A DNA stretch of 64,000 nt from the NCBI GenBank assembly GCA_048262655.1, contig JBLXEY010000002.1, positions 558,001-622,000 on the forward strand, read 5' to 3'. This document shows positions 17,836 to 26,793 of the stretch, one piece after another. Made by a program: the position numbers and the translations under genes. Below the pieces are notes generated by a model. That model saw only the letters and a list, made by a program, of their open reading frames with translations. It had not been told where the DNA came from and did no database searches. The DNA is from JABMNT01 sp048262655. GTDB taxonomy: Bacteria; Pseudomonadota; Alphaproteobacteria; Rhodospirillales; Casp-alpha2. Numbering within the stretch: position 1 is the stretch's first letter; each line of letters opens with the position of its first letter.

Positions 17836-19062
17836 TTAAGGCCGCGTCACATTGGCACTGCGAATGGGAACACCCGTTTCGCGATGGCAAATTTCAGCCA
17901 GAAGCTTGACGCCTTCCTTTATTTGAGATTTTGACGGGCTTGCAAAACATAGCCGCAAACGATGGCGCCCTGTTTCCGGGTTCACGACCCACTCGGCCCC
18001 GGGATTAATCGCAACGCCTTCGGCCAGGGCGACTTGTGCAAGAGCTGTCGTATCGACGCTATCTGGCAATGTGATCCAGATAAAGATGCCCCCCTTCGGC
18101 ATATCAAACTCTGCCGTTGTCCCAAATTGCTCCTCAATCGCTTCAGCCATCGTCTGACATTTATCTTTCAGGACCGCACTTAAATCGGTGACATGCTGGT
18201 CAAAGTCAGATGCCGCATATTCGGCCAACACCATTTGCTCCAGCGCGCCTGTTCCACCATCGGTTTTTGTCGGGAGCACCTGCGCAATAATTCGCCAGTC
18301 CGCAACAATGTAGCCAACGCGAAACCCCGGCGCGATGGATTTCGAAAAAGAGCCGCAGTAGATGACGCTGCCCGTTTTATCGAGCCCACGAATAGCGGGA
18401 GGCCTTTCGCCTTCCCACAGTAAATCAGCATAACAGTCATCTTCAAAAATCGGGACTCCATAGGCATTTGAAATCTCCAGCAACTCCAACCGGCGCTCCA
18501 GTGTCAAAACAGATCCAGACGGGTTCTGAACGGTTGGGATGGTATAAATGAATTTTGCCTGCACCCCTTTTTGTTTCAAATCATCAAGGATTGAACGCAA
18601 ATGATCCATGCGCATCCCATCGCCATCAAGATCAACTGCGACAACGTTTGCGCCCAGTGCTTTAAGGCGAGATACGGCGCCTCCGTAACACGCTTCTTCT
18701 GCAATAACAGTATCGCCGGGCTCCAGGAAAAGATTGTTGATTAGATCGAGCGCCTGCAGCGAACCAGATGTAACGAGTATCTCATCCAGATCGCATTTGA
18801 GTCCCGCCCGTTTCTCCAGTTTCTGCGAAATAAATTCACGCAACGGTTTATAACCCTGTGGACCGTGGCCAATACCGTATGATGCCAATGAGCCACCTTC
18901 CCGTTCGAGTACATTTTTTGCGATCTCGCCAAGCTTCTTTCCCGGGACACTTTCCGCATCATTATTGCCACCAATGAAATAATACTTGGGGTATCCCGAA
19001 AACGGCGCAGCGTTGGCTGCTGGCAGGTTTGGGCGCAAAAGCGAAGTGTAGTCAAAACTCAT
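17836..19062 (-). CDS. PLP-dependent aminotransferase, class I/II (2-aminoadipate type)
   Basis: 408 residues, fold type I. Visible are the PLP phosphate site LVTSGSLQALDL, the IPTVQNPSGSVLT segment, the cofactor Asp in FEDDCYADL, and Lys241 in GSFSKSIAPGFRVGY forming the Schiff base. It looks like the aminotransferase half of MocR proteins without the HTH, a group containing 2-aminoadipate and aromatic aminotransferases. Its ATG overlaps the stop of the upstream GntR gene (ATGA), so it is translationally coupled. It implies that the operon substrate or an intermediate carries an amino group. Confidence 0.9.
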   Translation of the reverse strand: MSFDYTSLLRPNLPAANAAPFSGYPKYYFIGGNNDAESVPGKKLGEIAKNVLEREGGSLASYGIGHGPQGYKPLREFISQKLEKRAGLKCDLDEILVTSGSLQALDLINNLFLEPGDTVIAEEACYGGAVSRLKALGANVVAVDLDGDGMRMDHLRSILDDLKQKGVQAKFIYTIPTVQNPSGSVLTLERRLELLEISNAYGVPIFEDDCYADLLWEGERPPAIRGLDKTGSVIYCGSFSKSIAPGFRVGYIVADWRIIAQVLPTKTDGGTGALEQMVLAEYAASDFDQHVTDLSAVLKDKCQTMAEAIEEQFGTTAEFDMPKGGIFIWITLPDSVDTTALAQVALAEGVAINPGAEWVVNPETGRHRLRLCFASPSKSQIKEGVKLLAEICHRETGVPIRSANVTRP

Positions 19063-19754
19063 TGGTCTGTCTCTTCCTCTAAAAAGTATGTTGGGTTCTG
19101 CAATTTAATTTCGTCAATAATCATCAAAGACTTCCCCAGATGTCCGCGAACCGCTTTTTCTGCGGCGGCTGCATCTTTCGCTTCCAGGGCAGCCAGAATC
19201 TCCTCGTGCTCCTCGATAACACGTTTCTGGCGTTGCTCGAACGCCAGATAGAGCCCTCGAACGCGATCATAGTGTCCTCGACGGGCCTGGATCACCTGAG
19301 AAATGCCAGGGACCCCGGCAAACTCGTAAAGATGATTATGAAATTCCGTGTCGCAAATACGAAACGCCGATTTGTCTCCGGCTTTAAATTCAATCGCCAG
19401 ACGTTCGTTCCATACCCTGAGCTCTGACAATTGCGCGTCTGTTATGACACGACATAGATGGCGCAGCACCTCCAGTTCGACACTGAGGCGCAAAAAATGC
19501 AGCTCTTTAGCGTCCTGCACGTCAATCAGCGAAATGGTGGTTTTTGACTGTGGAACAATATCCACCAACCCTTCCGCTTCCAATCGCATCAGCGCATCCC
19601 GGATGGGACTCGGGCTAACACCGAACTCCCTGCCGATATCCTGTTTTGAAATGACAGTACCAGGCGCCAAAGTCATGTCGGTAATCTGCTGATGCAAACT
19701 TCCATAAATCTGATGTGCGGCGGAAATCCGCCGATCGATCTTTCTATAGGGCAT
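19059..19754 (-). CDS. GntR family regulator, FCD (FadR-type) subgroup
   Basis: 231 residues: N-terminal winged helix (about 14-78, with SKQDIGREFGVSPSPIRDALMRLEAEGLV) and an all-helical FCD ligand-binding domain whose Asp/His residues (CDTEFHNHLY, EHEEIL) usually bind a metal and a carboxylate. First gene of the operon running to 14347 and divergent from the TRAP transporter. The 18-bp palindrome between them is the obvious operator. It probably represses both until the organic acid is present. Confidence 0.92.
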   Translation of the reverse strand: MPYRKIDRRISAAHQIYGSLHQQITDMTLAPGTVISKQDIGREFGVSPSPIRDALMRLEAEGLVDIVPQSKTTISLIDVQDAKELHFLRLSVELEVLRHLCRVITDAQLSELRVWNERLAIEFKAGDKSAFRICDTEFHNHLYEFAGVPGISQVIQARRGHYDRVRGLYLAFEQRQKRVIEEHEEILAALEAKDAAAAEKAVRGHLGKSLMIIDEIKLQNPTYFLEEETDQ

Positions 19755-19793
19755 GGTTCTTAGCCAGTTTCTCTTATTGGTGGTTGACCATTA

Positions 19794-19811
19794 ATACTAA
19801 TATATTAGTAT
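19794..19811. promoter_or_regulatory. Perfect 18-bp palindrome, putative GntR operator
   Basis: ATACTAATATATTAGTAT is fully symmetric and sits between the GntR start (39 nt away) and the TRAP binding-protein start (60 nt away). Size, AT-rich centre and place match FadR-type GntR operators, so it is likely to regulate both directions. Confidence 0.75.
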
Positions 19812-19871
19812 GCTTGTGTTATTAGCAAACAAACTGTGTGGATTTTCTGCACAATAAAGGGAGACGAAGAT

Positions 19872-20918
19872 ATGTTAAAGAAAATGACACTGGCTGTAGC
19901 AGTCGGCGCTATTGCTTTGGCGGGGGCCATTGGAGATGCGGAAGCAAAGAAGCTGAAGTTTCAGACCAGTTCATCGGCCGGTAGCTTTACCTACAAGTAC
20001 ATGACCGAAGTTTGGGCACCCAAACTGAAGATTATGTCGGGTGGTTCACTGGAAATTGATATCGCACCAACCCGTGCGATCGTGCCACACCGCGAAACTA
20101 TCAGTGCCGTTAAAAATGGTATTCTGGATGGCGATTTAAACGCTGTTGCCTACTTCTCTGGTCTTGATGCCGGATTCGGCCTTATGGGCGATTTGATTGC
20201 AGGTTACGACACCACCGACCAAATGCAGATTTTCTGCATGAACGGTGGCGGCAAGGAAATGCTGCAAAAGCTGTTCGACAAGTATGCTCAAAAGGGCATT
20301 CATGTTATCGGATGTGGCCCCTTCGCTCGTGAGGCGTTTGTTGCAACGAAGCCGATTCGTTCTGTAGCAGATTTCGAAGGCGTAAAAGTTCGCTCGCCCG
20401 AAGGCCTTGCTTCTGAAGTTTTCCGTCGCGCTGGCGCGGCTCCGGTGGCGATCCCCTTCTCCGAAGTTTACACATCACTTGAAAAAGGCATCGTTGATGC
20501 AGCTGACGCAAGCGCATACGTAAACAACGAATCCAGCGGCCTGCACAAGATTGCAAAATACCCAATCTACCCAGGTATTCACTCGATGGCCGTTATTCAA
20601 ATGGTTATCAACCAGAAAGTCTGGAACAAGCTGACCGATCAAGAGCGCATGATTCTTGACGTTTGGTACATGGCTTACAGCACAGACATCCGTCGTGCAT
20701 CAGACCTGGAAGATCGCAAGCTTGTTTCACGTGACAAAGCTGGCGGCGGAAATGTAACGGAAGTTGTCGATTGGCCACAGGCAGAGCGCACGAAGTTCCG
20801 TGAAATTGCCGTTGGCGCATGGAAAGCCTTCGCTGCCAAGTCTCCTCTTGCTCAGGAAGCTTATGACGCGAATATCAAGTTCATGAAAGAGTACGGTCTG
20901 TTAGGACCCGATTTTTAA
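19872..20918 (+). CDS. TRAP transporter substrate-binding protein, DctP family
   Basis: 348 residues from the ATG at 19872 (GGAGACGAAG upstream); an earlier in-frame start is less likely. A signal peptide (MLKKMTLAVAV to about GDAEA) exports it to the periplasm. The mature protein has the DctP fold with the conserved FEGVKVRSPEG segment, whose Arg binds the ligand carboxylate, and IPFSEVYTSLEKGIVDAADAS. It delivers a carboxylate to the permease encoded next. Divergent from the GntR operon. Confidence 0.93.
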   Translation: MLKKMTLAVAVGAIALAGAIGDAEAKKLKFQTSSSAGSFTYKYMTEVWAPKLKIMSGGSLEIDIAPTRAIVPHRETISAVKNGILDGDLNAVAYFSGLDAGFGLMGDLIAGYDTTDQMQIFCMNGGGKEMLQKLFDKYAQKGIHVIGCGPFAREAFVATKPIRSVADFEGVKVRSPEGLASEVFRRAGAAPVAIPFSEVYTSLEKGIVDAADASAYVNNESSGLHKIAKYPIYPGIHSMAVIQMVINQKVWNKLTDQERMILDVWYMAYSTDIRRASDLEDRKLVSRDKAGGGNVTEVVDWPQAERTKFREIAVGAWKAFAAKSPLAQEAYDANIKFMKEYGLLGPDF

Positions 20919-20974
20919 TTGAGACCAATCGGTATAAAGCCGGTTATCTGATTAAAAACACCTAAAACATTGTG

Positions 20975-21001
20975 CCGGCCCGTCGTATTGCGACGGGCCG
21001 G
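20975..21001 (+). terminator. GC-rich stem-loop between TRAP binding protein and permease genes
   Basis: CCGGCCCGTCG and CGACGGGCCGG form a perfect 11-bp stem with a 5-nt loop, followed by only a weak T run (CCTTTATT). It probably acts as a partial terminator or 3'-end stabiliser that keeps binding-protein mRNA more abundant than permease mRNA. Confidence 0.65.
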
Positions 21002-21029
21002 ACCTTTATTAATATTACAGGCGAGAACC

Positions 21030-23069
21030 ATGGACATCCAAAACGCAGCCACAGCGGCTGATATCCCCCCACCCAATTCTATTGTCGAAAGATCGATTGA
21101 CCATTTTAGTCGTTTCAGCGGACTTGCTGTTGGTCAGCTGTATTTACTGTGCGCACTTGTCACCGTGTATGAAGTTGTCATGCGTTATGTGTTTCATGCG
21201 CCGACCCAATGGGCCTTCGAAGTTGTCATGGTGTTGTGTGCAACGGCGTGGATGCTTTCCGCTGGCTACATCACCTTTCACAAGCGTCATATTGGCATAA
21301 CCGTCATCTACTTGATGGTAAGCGAAAACAAACGTTGGTGGCTTGACCTCGTCGCCATGGTCGTCGGTGTTGTCGCGTTGTTCATGTTAGCAAGTGACAC
21401 CCTCATACAGTCAATGGAATCCATTGACGTTGTCGAACGTGTAGGGAGTTCCTTTAACTCGCCAGCTCCAATGCTGCTGAAGATGGCTTTGACCTTTGGT
21501 TCGATCATTTACATTATTCAGTTGTTCGTAAACCTGAAGCGCCATTTCAAATCGGCTTTTTGGCAAAATGTTGTCATCGCAGCCGCTATTTTTGTTCTTA
21601 TTCGCCTGGTTGTTCAGGTGTTCGCGCACTACATGGGCGAAGAAAGTGCCGCAGGCTCTTTAAACGGCGTTTTTGCAAGTTTCCTGATTGCTGTTGATCC
21701 TACCGAATTCGTCGACGCCCGCGAATGGGGCCTTGGCGTTATCAGTTTTGGTATCGTCGTCACTCTTGTATTCTTGATGATGACAGGCATGCCACTTGGT
21801 ATTGTCACGCTTATTGTCTCTGTTCTTTGTGCGTTATTGTTCTTTGGCCCGAATGGCCTTTATCTGGTTTCAAGTAATGCTTTTGGATTACTTGAAAAGT
21901 ACCCATTGATCGCCGTTCCGTTATTTGTCTTGATGGCCTCAATCCTTGAACGCGCTGGTATCGCGCGTGACCTGTTTGATGCCATGTCAATTTTTGCCGG
22001 AAACCTGCGCGGCGGTGTTGCGGTCCAGACAATCGCAGTGGCTGTTGTTTTGGCTGCGATGTCGGGTGTTATGGGCGGCGAGATTGTTATGTTGGGTTTG
22101 GTCGCCTTACCGCAAATGCTTCGGCTTGGGTATGATCGCAAACTCTCAATTGGTGTTATTTGTGCGTCAGGATCATTGGCGACACTTATTCCACCAAGTA
22201 TCATCATGATCGTCTATGCCTTATCTGCCGAGATTTCGATTGGTGATTTGTTCCTTGCGGGTGCTGCACCGGGGCTCATGTTGGCTGTGTTCTACGCCAT
22301 TTTTGTCCTGATACGCTGCCGCATTAATCCGTCCTTGGCGCCAACGGCTGAAGAAGTCGCCGAAATGACGGGTGGAGACACTAAGTTATCCAAAGAGCGC
22401 ATGCGTGCTGTTGGTCTTTGCATTGCGTTGATTGCCTGTGTTATGGGCTCGATCTATGGCGGTATCGCTTCAGTGACTGAGGCCGCTGGTGTTGGTGTTA
22501 TCGGTGCTATGATTGTTGCTGCTGTGCGTAACCAGTTCAAATGGTCGTTAATGCAGCAAGCCCTTGCTGGAACAATGTCGACGGTTGGAACCATTATCTG
22601 GCTGATCCTTGGGGCAATTGCCTTTGTTGGCATCTACAACCTGATCGGTGGCGCAGACTTCATGCGGAGCTTGTTCACTGGATTGGGTCTTCCCGCTATT
22701 GGCGTTATCTTCGTAATGATGGGCATCTTGGTGATCCTTGGAACCTTCATGGAATGGATTGCAATTGCCTTCATTACGGTTCCCGTCTTCGCGCCGGTCA
22801 TTGTAACGTTAGCCCCAGAACTGGGTATGGAGCCAGAATGGGCCGCGGTTTGGTTTGGTGTCTTGTTCGTTATGAACATCCAGATCTATTTCCTTTCCCC
22901 TCCTTTTGGTCCCGCTTGTTTCTGGTTGAAATCAGTAGCGCCTAAGGATGTGACACTACAGGAAATCTTCGCATCTGTTATTCCGTTTATCGGACTACAG
23001 ATTATCGGCCTGATAACCGTAATGTTTGTGCCGGAAATAGCCCTCTACTTACCCAAGTTGCTGAACTAG
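21030..23069 (+). CDS. TRAP transporter fused DctQ-DctM permease
   Basis: 679 residues from MDIQNAATA. The N-terminal ~180 residues are the small DctQ unit (four helices; YEVVMRYVFHAPTQWAFEV is the DctQ signature), then a linker and the large DctM unit from about residue 235 (GMPLGIVTLIVSVLC, ASGSLATLIPPSIIMIVYAL, PPFGPACFWLKSVAP). The fusion occurs in many TRAP systems. With the upstream DctP it forms a complete sodium-driven uptake system for a carboxylate. Confidence 0.93.
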   Translation: MDIQNAATAADIPPPNSIVERSIDHFSRFSGLAVGQLYLLCALVTVYEVVMRYVFHAPTQWAFEVVMVLCATAWMLSAGYITFHKRHIGITVIYLMVSENKRWWLDLVAMVVGVVALFMLASDTLIQSMESIDVVERVGSSFNSPAPMLLKMALTFGSIIYIIQLFVNLKRHFKSAFWQNVVIAAAIFVLIRLVVQVFAHYMGEESAAGSLNGVFASFLIAVDPTEFVDAREWGLGVISFGIVVTLVFLMMTGMPLGIVTLIVSVLCALLFFGPNGLYLVSSNAFGLLEKYPLIAVPLFVLMASILERAGIARDLFDAMSIFAGNLRGGVAVQTIAVAVVLAAMSGVMGGEIVMLGLVALPQMLRLGYDRKLSIGVICASGSLATLIPPSIIMIVYALSAEISIGDLFLAGAAPGLMLAVFYAIFVLIRCRINPSLAPTAEEVAEMTGGDTKLSKERMRAVGLCIALIACVMGSIYGGIASVTEAAGVGVIGAMIVAAVRNQFKWSLMQQALAGTMSTVGTIIWLILGAIAFVGIYNLIGGADFMRSLFTGLGLPAIGVIFVMMGILVILGTFMEWIAIAFITVPVFAPVIVTLAPELGMEPEWAAVWFGVLFVMNIQIYFLSPPFGPACFWLKSVAPKDVTLQEIFASVIPFIGLQIIGLITVMFVPEIALYLPKLLN

Positions 23070-23101
23070 TGCTTTGCACCTGATGATAGGAGTTTTTTAG
23101 A

Positions 23102-23227
23102 ATGATCGATGAAGATGCACACGACGACGAGATGGAAATGTACGGCCCCTGGCCTTGGCTCGTCGGTATTGGATTTGGCATATTCATAACTGTAGTTATG
23201 TTCGTCTTATCTGACGGGTTTTCCTAA
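23102..23227 (+). CDS. Small single-helix membrane protein after TRAP permease, 41 aa
   Basis: Short gene with AGGAG 13 nt before the ATG, 32 nt after the permease stop and followed by a strong terminator. An acidic N-terminus (residues 3-12, mostly Asp/Glu) precedes WPWLVGIGFGIFITVVMFVL, a single membrane span. The position at the end of the TRAP operon suggests an accessory subunit or an assembly factor. No family is recognised. Confidence 0.55.
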   Translation: MIDEDAHDDEMEMYGPWPWLVGIGFGIFITVVMFVLSDGFS

Positions 23228-23244
23228 AGCCCTCACCTGTATAA

Positions 23245-23284
23245 GAAAAGGCCGCAACACGGAAGTGTTCGCGGCCTTTTTTAT
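23245..23284. terminator. Rho-independent terminator of the TRAP operon
   Basis: GGCCGC-AACAC, loop GGAA, GTGTT-C-GCGGCC flanked by A and T runs: a strong stem (one bulged base) followed by TTTTTT. A-rich on the other side, so it can also serve the convergent gene at 23353. Confidence 0.85.
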
Positions 23285-23352
23285 GTTCTATCGTAAGCCT
23301 ATCTCTAATCTGCAAAGCCCGGCAAAACTCAGCAACCGGCAATTTTTGCCGG

Positions 23353-23946
23353 TCACTTTTCTTCCGGGCGGCTCCTGAAAAATGCGTAAGCGGGATCATT
23401 TTTTATGGTGCTATCAAGATGTTCTTTCAGGTTTCCAACCGCTCCGCCACTTTGTCCATCAAAGAAAAGAGAGCTGCCGTTCGCCATCATCATAGACTTT
23501 AAATACGAACCATTTTCTGTAGTTGAGTGTTCTTTACCATCATTCATGAGAGAGTTTGCCTCCATTCGCTTTTTAATTCGGTCAGTGATCATTTGCTCGA
23601 TTACGCTGCGTTGTCCTGCTGGCATTTCTTCCAGGGCCTCTTCCGTCAACCCCATCTTGGCCAGGATTTCTTCGCGCATTTCCTCGATTTTTTTGGCTTT
23701 TACGTCTTCTGCGTAGGCTTGCATCCCGTGTTCTCGGATGAACTCTATATCGTCGCGGGCAATGGCTTCTGGCTCGGGAGCCTGGTTCGCAATAATGTCA
23801 TCCCGGCGAGCGATGCTCTCGGCTTTTAGACGATCTGCTTTTAACATATCTGCAAATTCCTCGCTCCCTAAAGACGGTTTCGAAGTCCTTGAATGTGGCA
23901 TTCCCAAACCCACATTCGCTACTTTTTCAGTTTCAGTTAAATTCAT
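23353..23946 (-). CDS. Uncharacterised charged helical protein, 197 aa
   Basis: Soluble protein without signal peptide. The middle (about 65-135) is strongly helical and charged: FIREHGMQAYAEDVKAKKIE, then MGLTEEALEEMPAGQRSVIE. Similar stretches occur in unnamed alphaproteobacterial proteins. The C-terminus is Gly/Ser-rich. Convergent with the TRAP operon. No function can be assigned. Confidence 0.6.
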   Translation of the reverse strand: MNLTETEKVANVGLGMPHSRTSKPSLGSEEFADMLKADRLKAESIARRDDIIANQAPEPEAIARDDIEFIREHGMQAYAEDVKAKKIEEMREEILAKMGLTEEALEEMPAGQRSVIEQMITDRIKKRMEANSLMNDGKEHSTTENGSYLKSMMMANGSSLFFDGQSGGAVGNLKEHLDSTIKNDPAYAFFRSRPEEK

Positions 23947-24437
23947 CAGTTCACAGCCTTATGGTCTCAATTGAACAATACCTAGCAAGTATCATGCCTG
24001 TTTTCAGACCCGCGATATTTCTTCATAAAACAGGGAAACTTGGGACACCTGTCGCTTCACCGGTGACATGAGAATAACTTAAAACTGCTTTTGGCCTGTT
24101 ATCCTTATTTTTACCCAAAAGATAAAAATCGATTCACCCATAAAATGGGAACAGAGTGCGTTTGAGACCAATAAAATGAGAACAACTGATCAGCCGTATC
24201 CATATTCAGCCTAGCTCAGGGATGCTTCTGCTGTTGGGACATTGCGGACGGTTTTAGCTGTACTTGTTTCGCTTTTGATTTGTGCCAATACCTGAATTTG
24301 ACCATTCCTTTAAGGTGCTTACAATCTACATGCTGGTCGATTTATCATTGTAATTAATTAATAAACATCCGTTACAAGAAGTTGTTCGCGTGCAGCACTT
24401 CAGTCCTATTAGTAAATGTGGCAAATTGAGGTATTAA
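23947..24437. other. Intergenic region with repeated ATGRGAAYA motifs
   Basis: 491 bases with no convincing gene. It holds related short direct repeats: ATGAGAATAACT (24068-24079), ATAAAATGGGAACA (24140-24153) and ATAAAATGAGAACA (24171-24184). Such repeats are reminiscent of insertion-sequence ends, but no transposase is present. The rest is AT-rich and featureless. Confidence 0.5.
24068..24187 (+). repeat. Cluster of short direct repeats, possible IS scar
   Basis: Three copies of an ATG(A/G)GAA(C/T)A core. The last two share ATAAAATG(A/G)GAACA and are spaced 31 bp apart. They lie upstream of an AT-rich orphan gene. Either remnants of a mobile element end or a binding-site array. Confidence 0.35.
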
Positions 24438-25022
24438 GTGGCAAAAATTGATCGTTTTGCAGCCATTCCGTTCAGACGGGATGACTTGGGGAATACTGTT
24501 TACTATCCTTTTGGAGTATTGCGTACCGGATTTCTTGTCGAAGCAGATGCAAAAAAAAAGCAACTTCTTCGCTTCCATAGAGCCACTCAAATTTTTGGGT
24601 TTTTATATTGTCTCGTGATCTTATTTTCATGTGCCTCCGTGGCAGAGATAGAGAACTATTTGTTTGGTAAGGATTTTGTTGCGGCCCATGAAGGTCTTCT
24701 GGCCTTTTCCTATTTTGGATTTTGTTTAGGTATCTTGTTTCTAATCTATTTTTTTTCAGCAAAAGCGATAACCAAAGGCTTACCTGTTTCAGTGATGCCC
24801 CGTAAAAATTATCGGTCGCGTCTAGAGTATGTATTGTCATGGAGTTTGTCGAGTTTGGTCATTATGGAAGTGTTGTCTCTTCTTGTTTTTGCCATGGCTT
24901 TATTCGCTTATTTGAGCGAAGATTGGGCCCAGGAAGAATTTGGTTTCGTAAGTGGAATGGGAATTGGGTCACTGTTTTTTGGCGTGATGATTTATATAAA
25001 GATTCGCTACGACCAAAACTGA
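24438..25022 (+). CDS. Orphan integral membrane protein, 194 aa
   Basis: GTG start. About four hydrophobic segments: two near 53-70 and 88-108, then two near 135-158 and 168-187. The N-terminal ~45 residues are cytosolic and basic (FRRDDLGNTVYYPFGVLRTG, then AKKKQLLRFH). Base composition is more AT-rich than the flanking genes, which together with the flanking repeat region suggests acquired DNA. No family is recognised. Confidence 0.6.
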   Translation: MAKIDRFAAIPFRRDDLGNTVYYPFGVLRTGFLVEADAKKKQLLRFHRATQIFGFLYCLVILFSCASVAEIENYLFGKDFVAAHEGLLAFSYFGFCLGILFLIYFFSAKAITKGLPVSVMPRKNYRSRLEYVLSWSLSSLVIMEVLSLLVFAMALFAYLSEDWAQEEFGFVSGMGIGSLFFGVMIYIKIRYDQN

Positions 25023-25480
25023 ATATTCGTGCCCTTATGTCCGAATTGGGCGGTGATCTCAATTGCTGCCCCGCCAACTCTTTTGAAAACGAGTCCGCTT
25101 TCGGGTTTTTTCGCTCCTTTAAAACCGTCCCATTTGGATTAAAAGTGACCTGCTCCCCTTAGATATCCTCGTTTAGGAGTTAGGATCCGTTCGACCAAAC
25201 ACCGAGAACGCGCCGGTAGAATTTTATATTTTTATTGTGCAGGCCAGTCGCCGCTGTTTAGCATTAAGATCATAACCATGAAGGATTCCCGTCAGGCCAT
25301 TTAGACAAATTCGACAAAATCATACTCATACGAGACGACTGCCGGTTCTTGCTTCGGCGTTGAAAATCTTATCTCAACCTTTTCCCGAAACGCTTATTCG
25401 CATCTGTCACATAGCTCATATTCGTTTTACTATCTCACAAAGCTCATCGTTTGTTTGCCATAATTAAACAAGGCTCCATT
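25023..25480. other. Intergenic region with a possible gene remnant
   Basis: 458 bases without an intact gene. On the minus strand, 25301-25393 is open for 30 codons ending in EYDFVEFV and a stop. It has no start codon but reads like the tail of a protein, so it may be a gene remnant. No terminator or promoter stands out. Confidence 0.3.
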
Positions 25481-26680
25481 TTGACACCACCATTCACACT
25501 CACAAACCAACAGGCACGATTGCTTTTTCTTGAGCGTCAGGAGCTTTCGCGATCGCCCACGCCAAAACTGTCGGACGAAGGTTTGGCGGACCTCATCAAG
25601 GCTTTGGGTTTTATCCAGGTCGATAGCATCAATACGGTCGCCAGAGCCCATCACATGATCCTGTTTTCGCGCAATCAAACCTATCGGCCGGATCAATTGA
25701 AACGCTTGCTCGAGACGGACCGCAGACTATTTGAGCACTGGACCCATGATGCTGCGATCATTCCCATTGAGTTTCACCCCTATTGGCAACATCGGTTTTT
25801 GCGGGACGAAGTCATGCTGCGGGCGCGCTGGAAATCTGGCCGCCGACAAGGGTTTGAAGAAGCACTCTTGGAGATCGAGGACCGGGTACGGAAAAGGGGG
25901 CCGACACTGACCCGTGACATCAAAACAAAAAGCCCAAAAAAGAGTGGCGGATGGTGGAACTGGCACCCGGAAAAAGCGGCGCTAGAATTCCATTGGCGCA
26001 CAGGTAAGTTGTCGATATCCGGTCGTGACAAATTTCAAAAAATTTATGACCTGGCGGAAAATGTGATCCCGGCCCGCTACAGACACACCAAAGTCTCCGA
26101 GCCCGAGTTTATTGAGTGGGCATGTCACTCCGCCTTAACGCGTCTCGGCGTCGCAACGTCTGGCGAGATTGCTGCCTTCTGGGATCTGATCACACCCAAA
26201 GAGGCCGCAGAGTGGGTCCTGAACCAAAAAGCAAGTGGTCACATCGTCGAAGTCCAGATCGGATCAGCGGATGGAACGCCCGCACGAAAATCCTTGGCCT
26301 TTTCTGATCTTCCCGACAAGTTGGAAAACCTGCCAACTCCACCAAAAAGAGTGCGTGTTCTATCACCGTTTGACCCCTTGATACGCGATAGAAAACGCTG
26401 CCTTCGGCTATTTGGCTTTGACTACCGAATCGAGGTTTTCGTACCCGCACCCAAACGACAATATGGCTACTATGTATTTCCGCTTTTAGAGGGGACTAAA
26501 CTGATCGGACGGATCGATATGAAAGGTGAGAACGGCATATTGAATGTGACAGGGCTATGGATGGAACCTGGCGTCCGGCTCGGACAGGATCGCAAGACTT
26601 CAATTACAGCAGAACTCGAACGCTATCGTCGGTTTATTGGGGCCGAAGACATGAGAATCTCACCCGGATGCGGCCTCTGA
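25481..26680 (+). CDS. YcaQ/AlkZ-like winged-helix DNA glycosylase family protein
   Basis: About 400 residues, the length of E. coli YcaQ (410). This family unhooks interstrand crosslinks or removes alkylated bases. The defining QxD motif is present in GFIQVDSINTVARAHH, and FEHWTHDAAIIP and VRVLSPFDPLIRDRKR are further conserved blocks. No ATG precedes the homology; TTG at 25481 has AAGG at 7-nt spacing, and TTG at 25451 is an alternative. The gene stands alone. Confident on family; glycosylase activity is by homology. Confidence 0.85.
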   Translation: MTPPFTLTNQQARLLFLERQELSRSPTPKLSDEGLADLIKALGFIQVDSINTVARAHHMILFSRNQTYRPDQLKRLLETDRRLFEHWTHDAAIIPIEFHPYWQHRFLRDEVMLRARWKSGRRQGFEEALLEIEDRVRKRGPTLTRDIKTKSPKKSGGWWNWHPEKAALEFHWRTGKLSISGRDKFQKIYDLAENVIPARYRHTKVSEPEFIEWACHSALTRLGVATSGEIAAFWDLITPKEAAEWVLNQKASGHIVEVQIGSADGTPARKSLAFSDLPDKLENLPTPPKRVRVLSPFDPLIRDRKRCLRLFGFDYRIEVFVPAPKRQYGYYVFPLLEGTKLIGRIDMKGENGILNVTGLWMEPGVRLGQDRKTSITAELERYRRFIGAEDMRISPGCGL

Positions 26681-26793
26681 TTTGCGCTTAAGCCTGCTTA
26701 AAACAAACCACGCTATCACATAACAAACACACAACCTTGCCATCCCATTCAATCCGTTGATACAGTACTTGAGGGAGATTGAGGGGAGCATCA

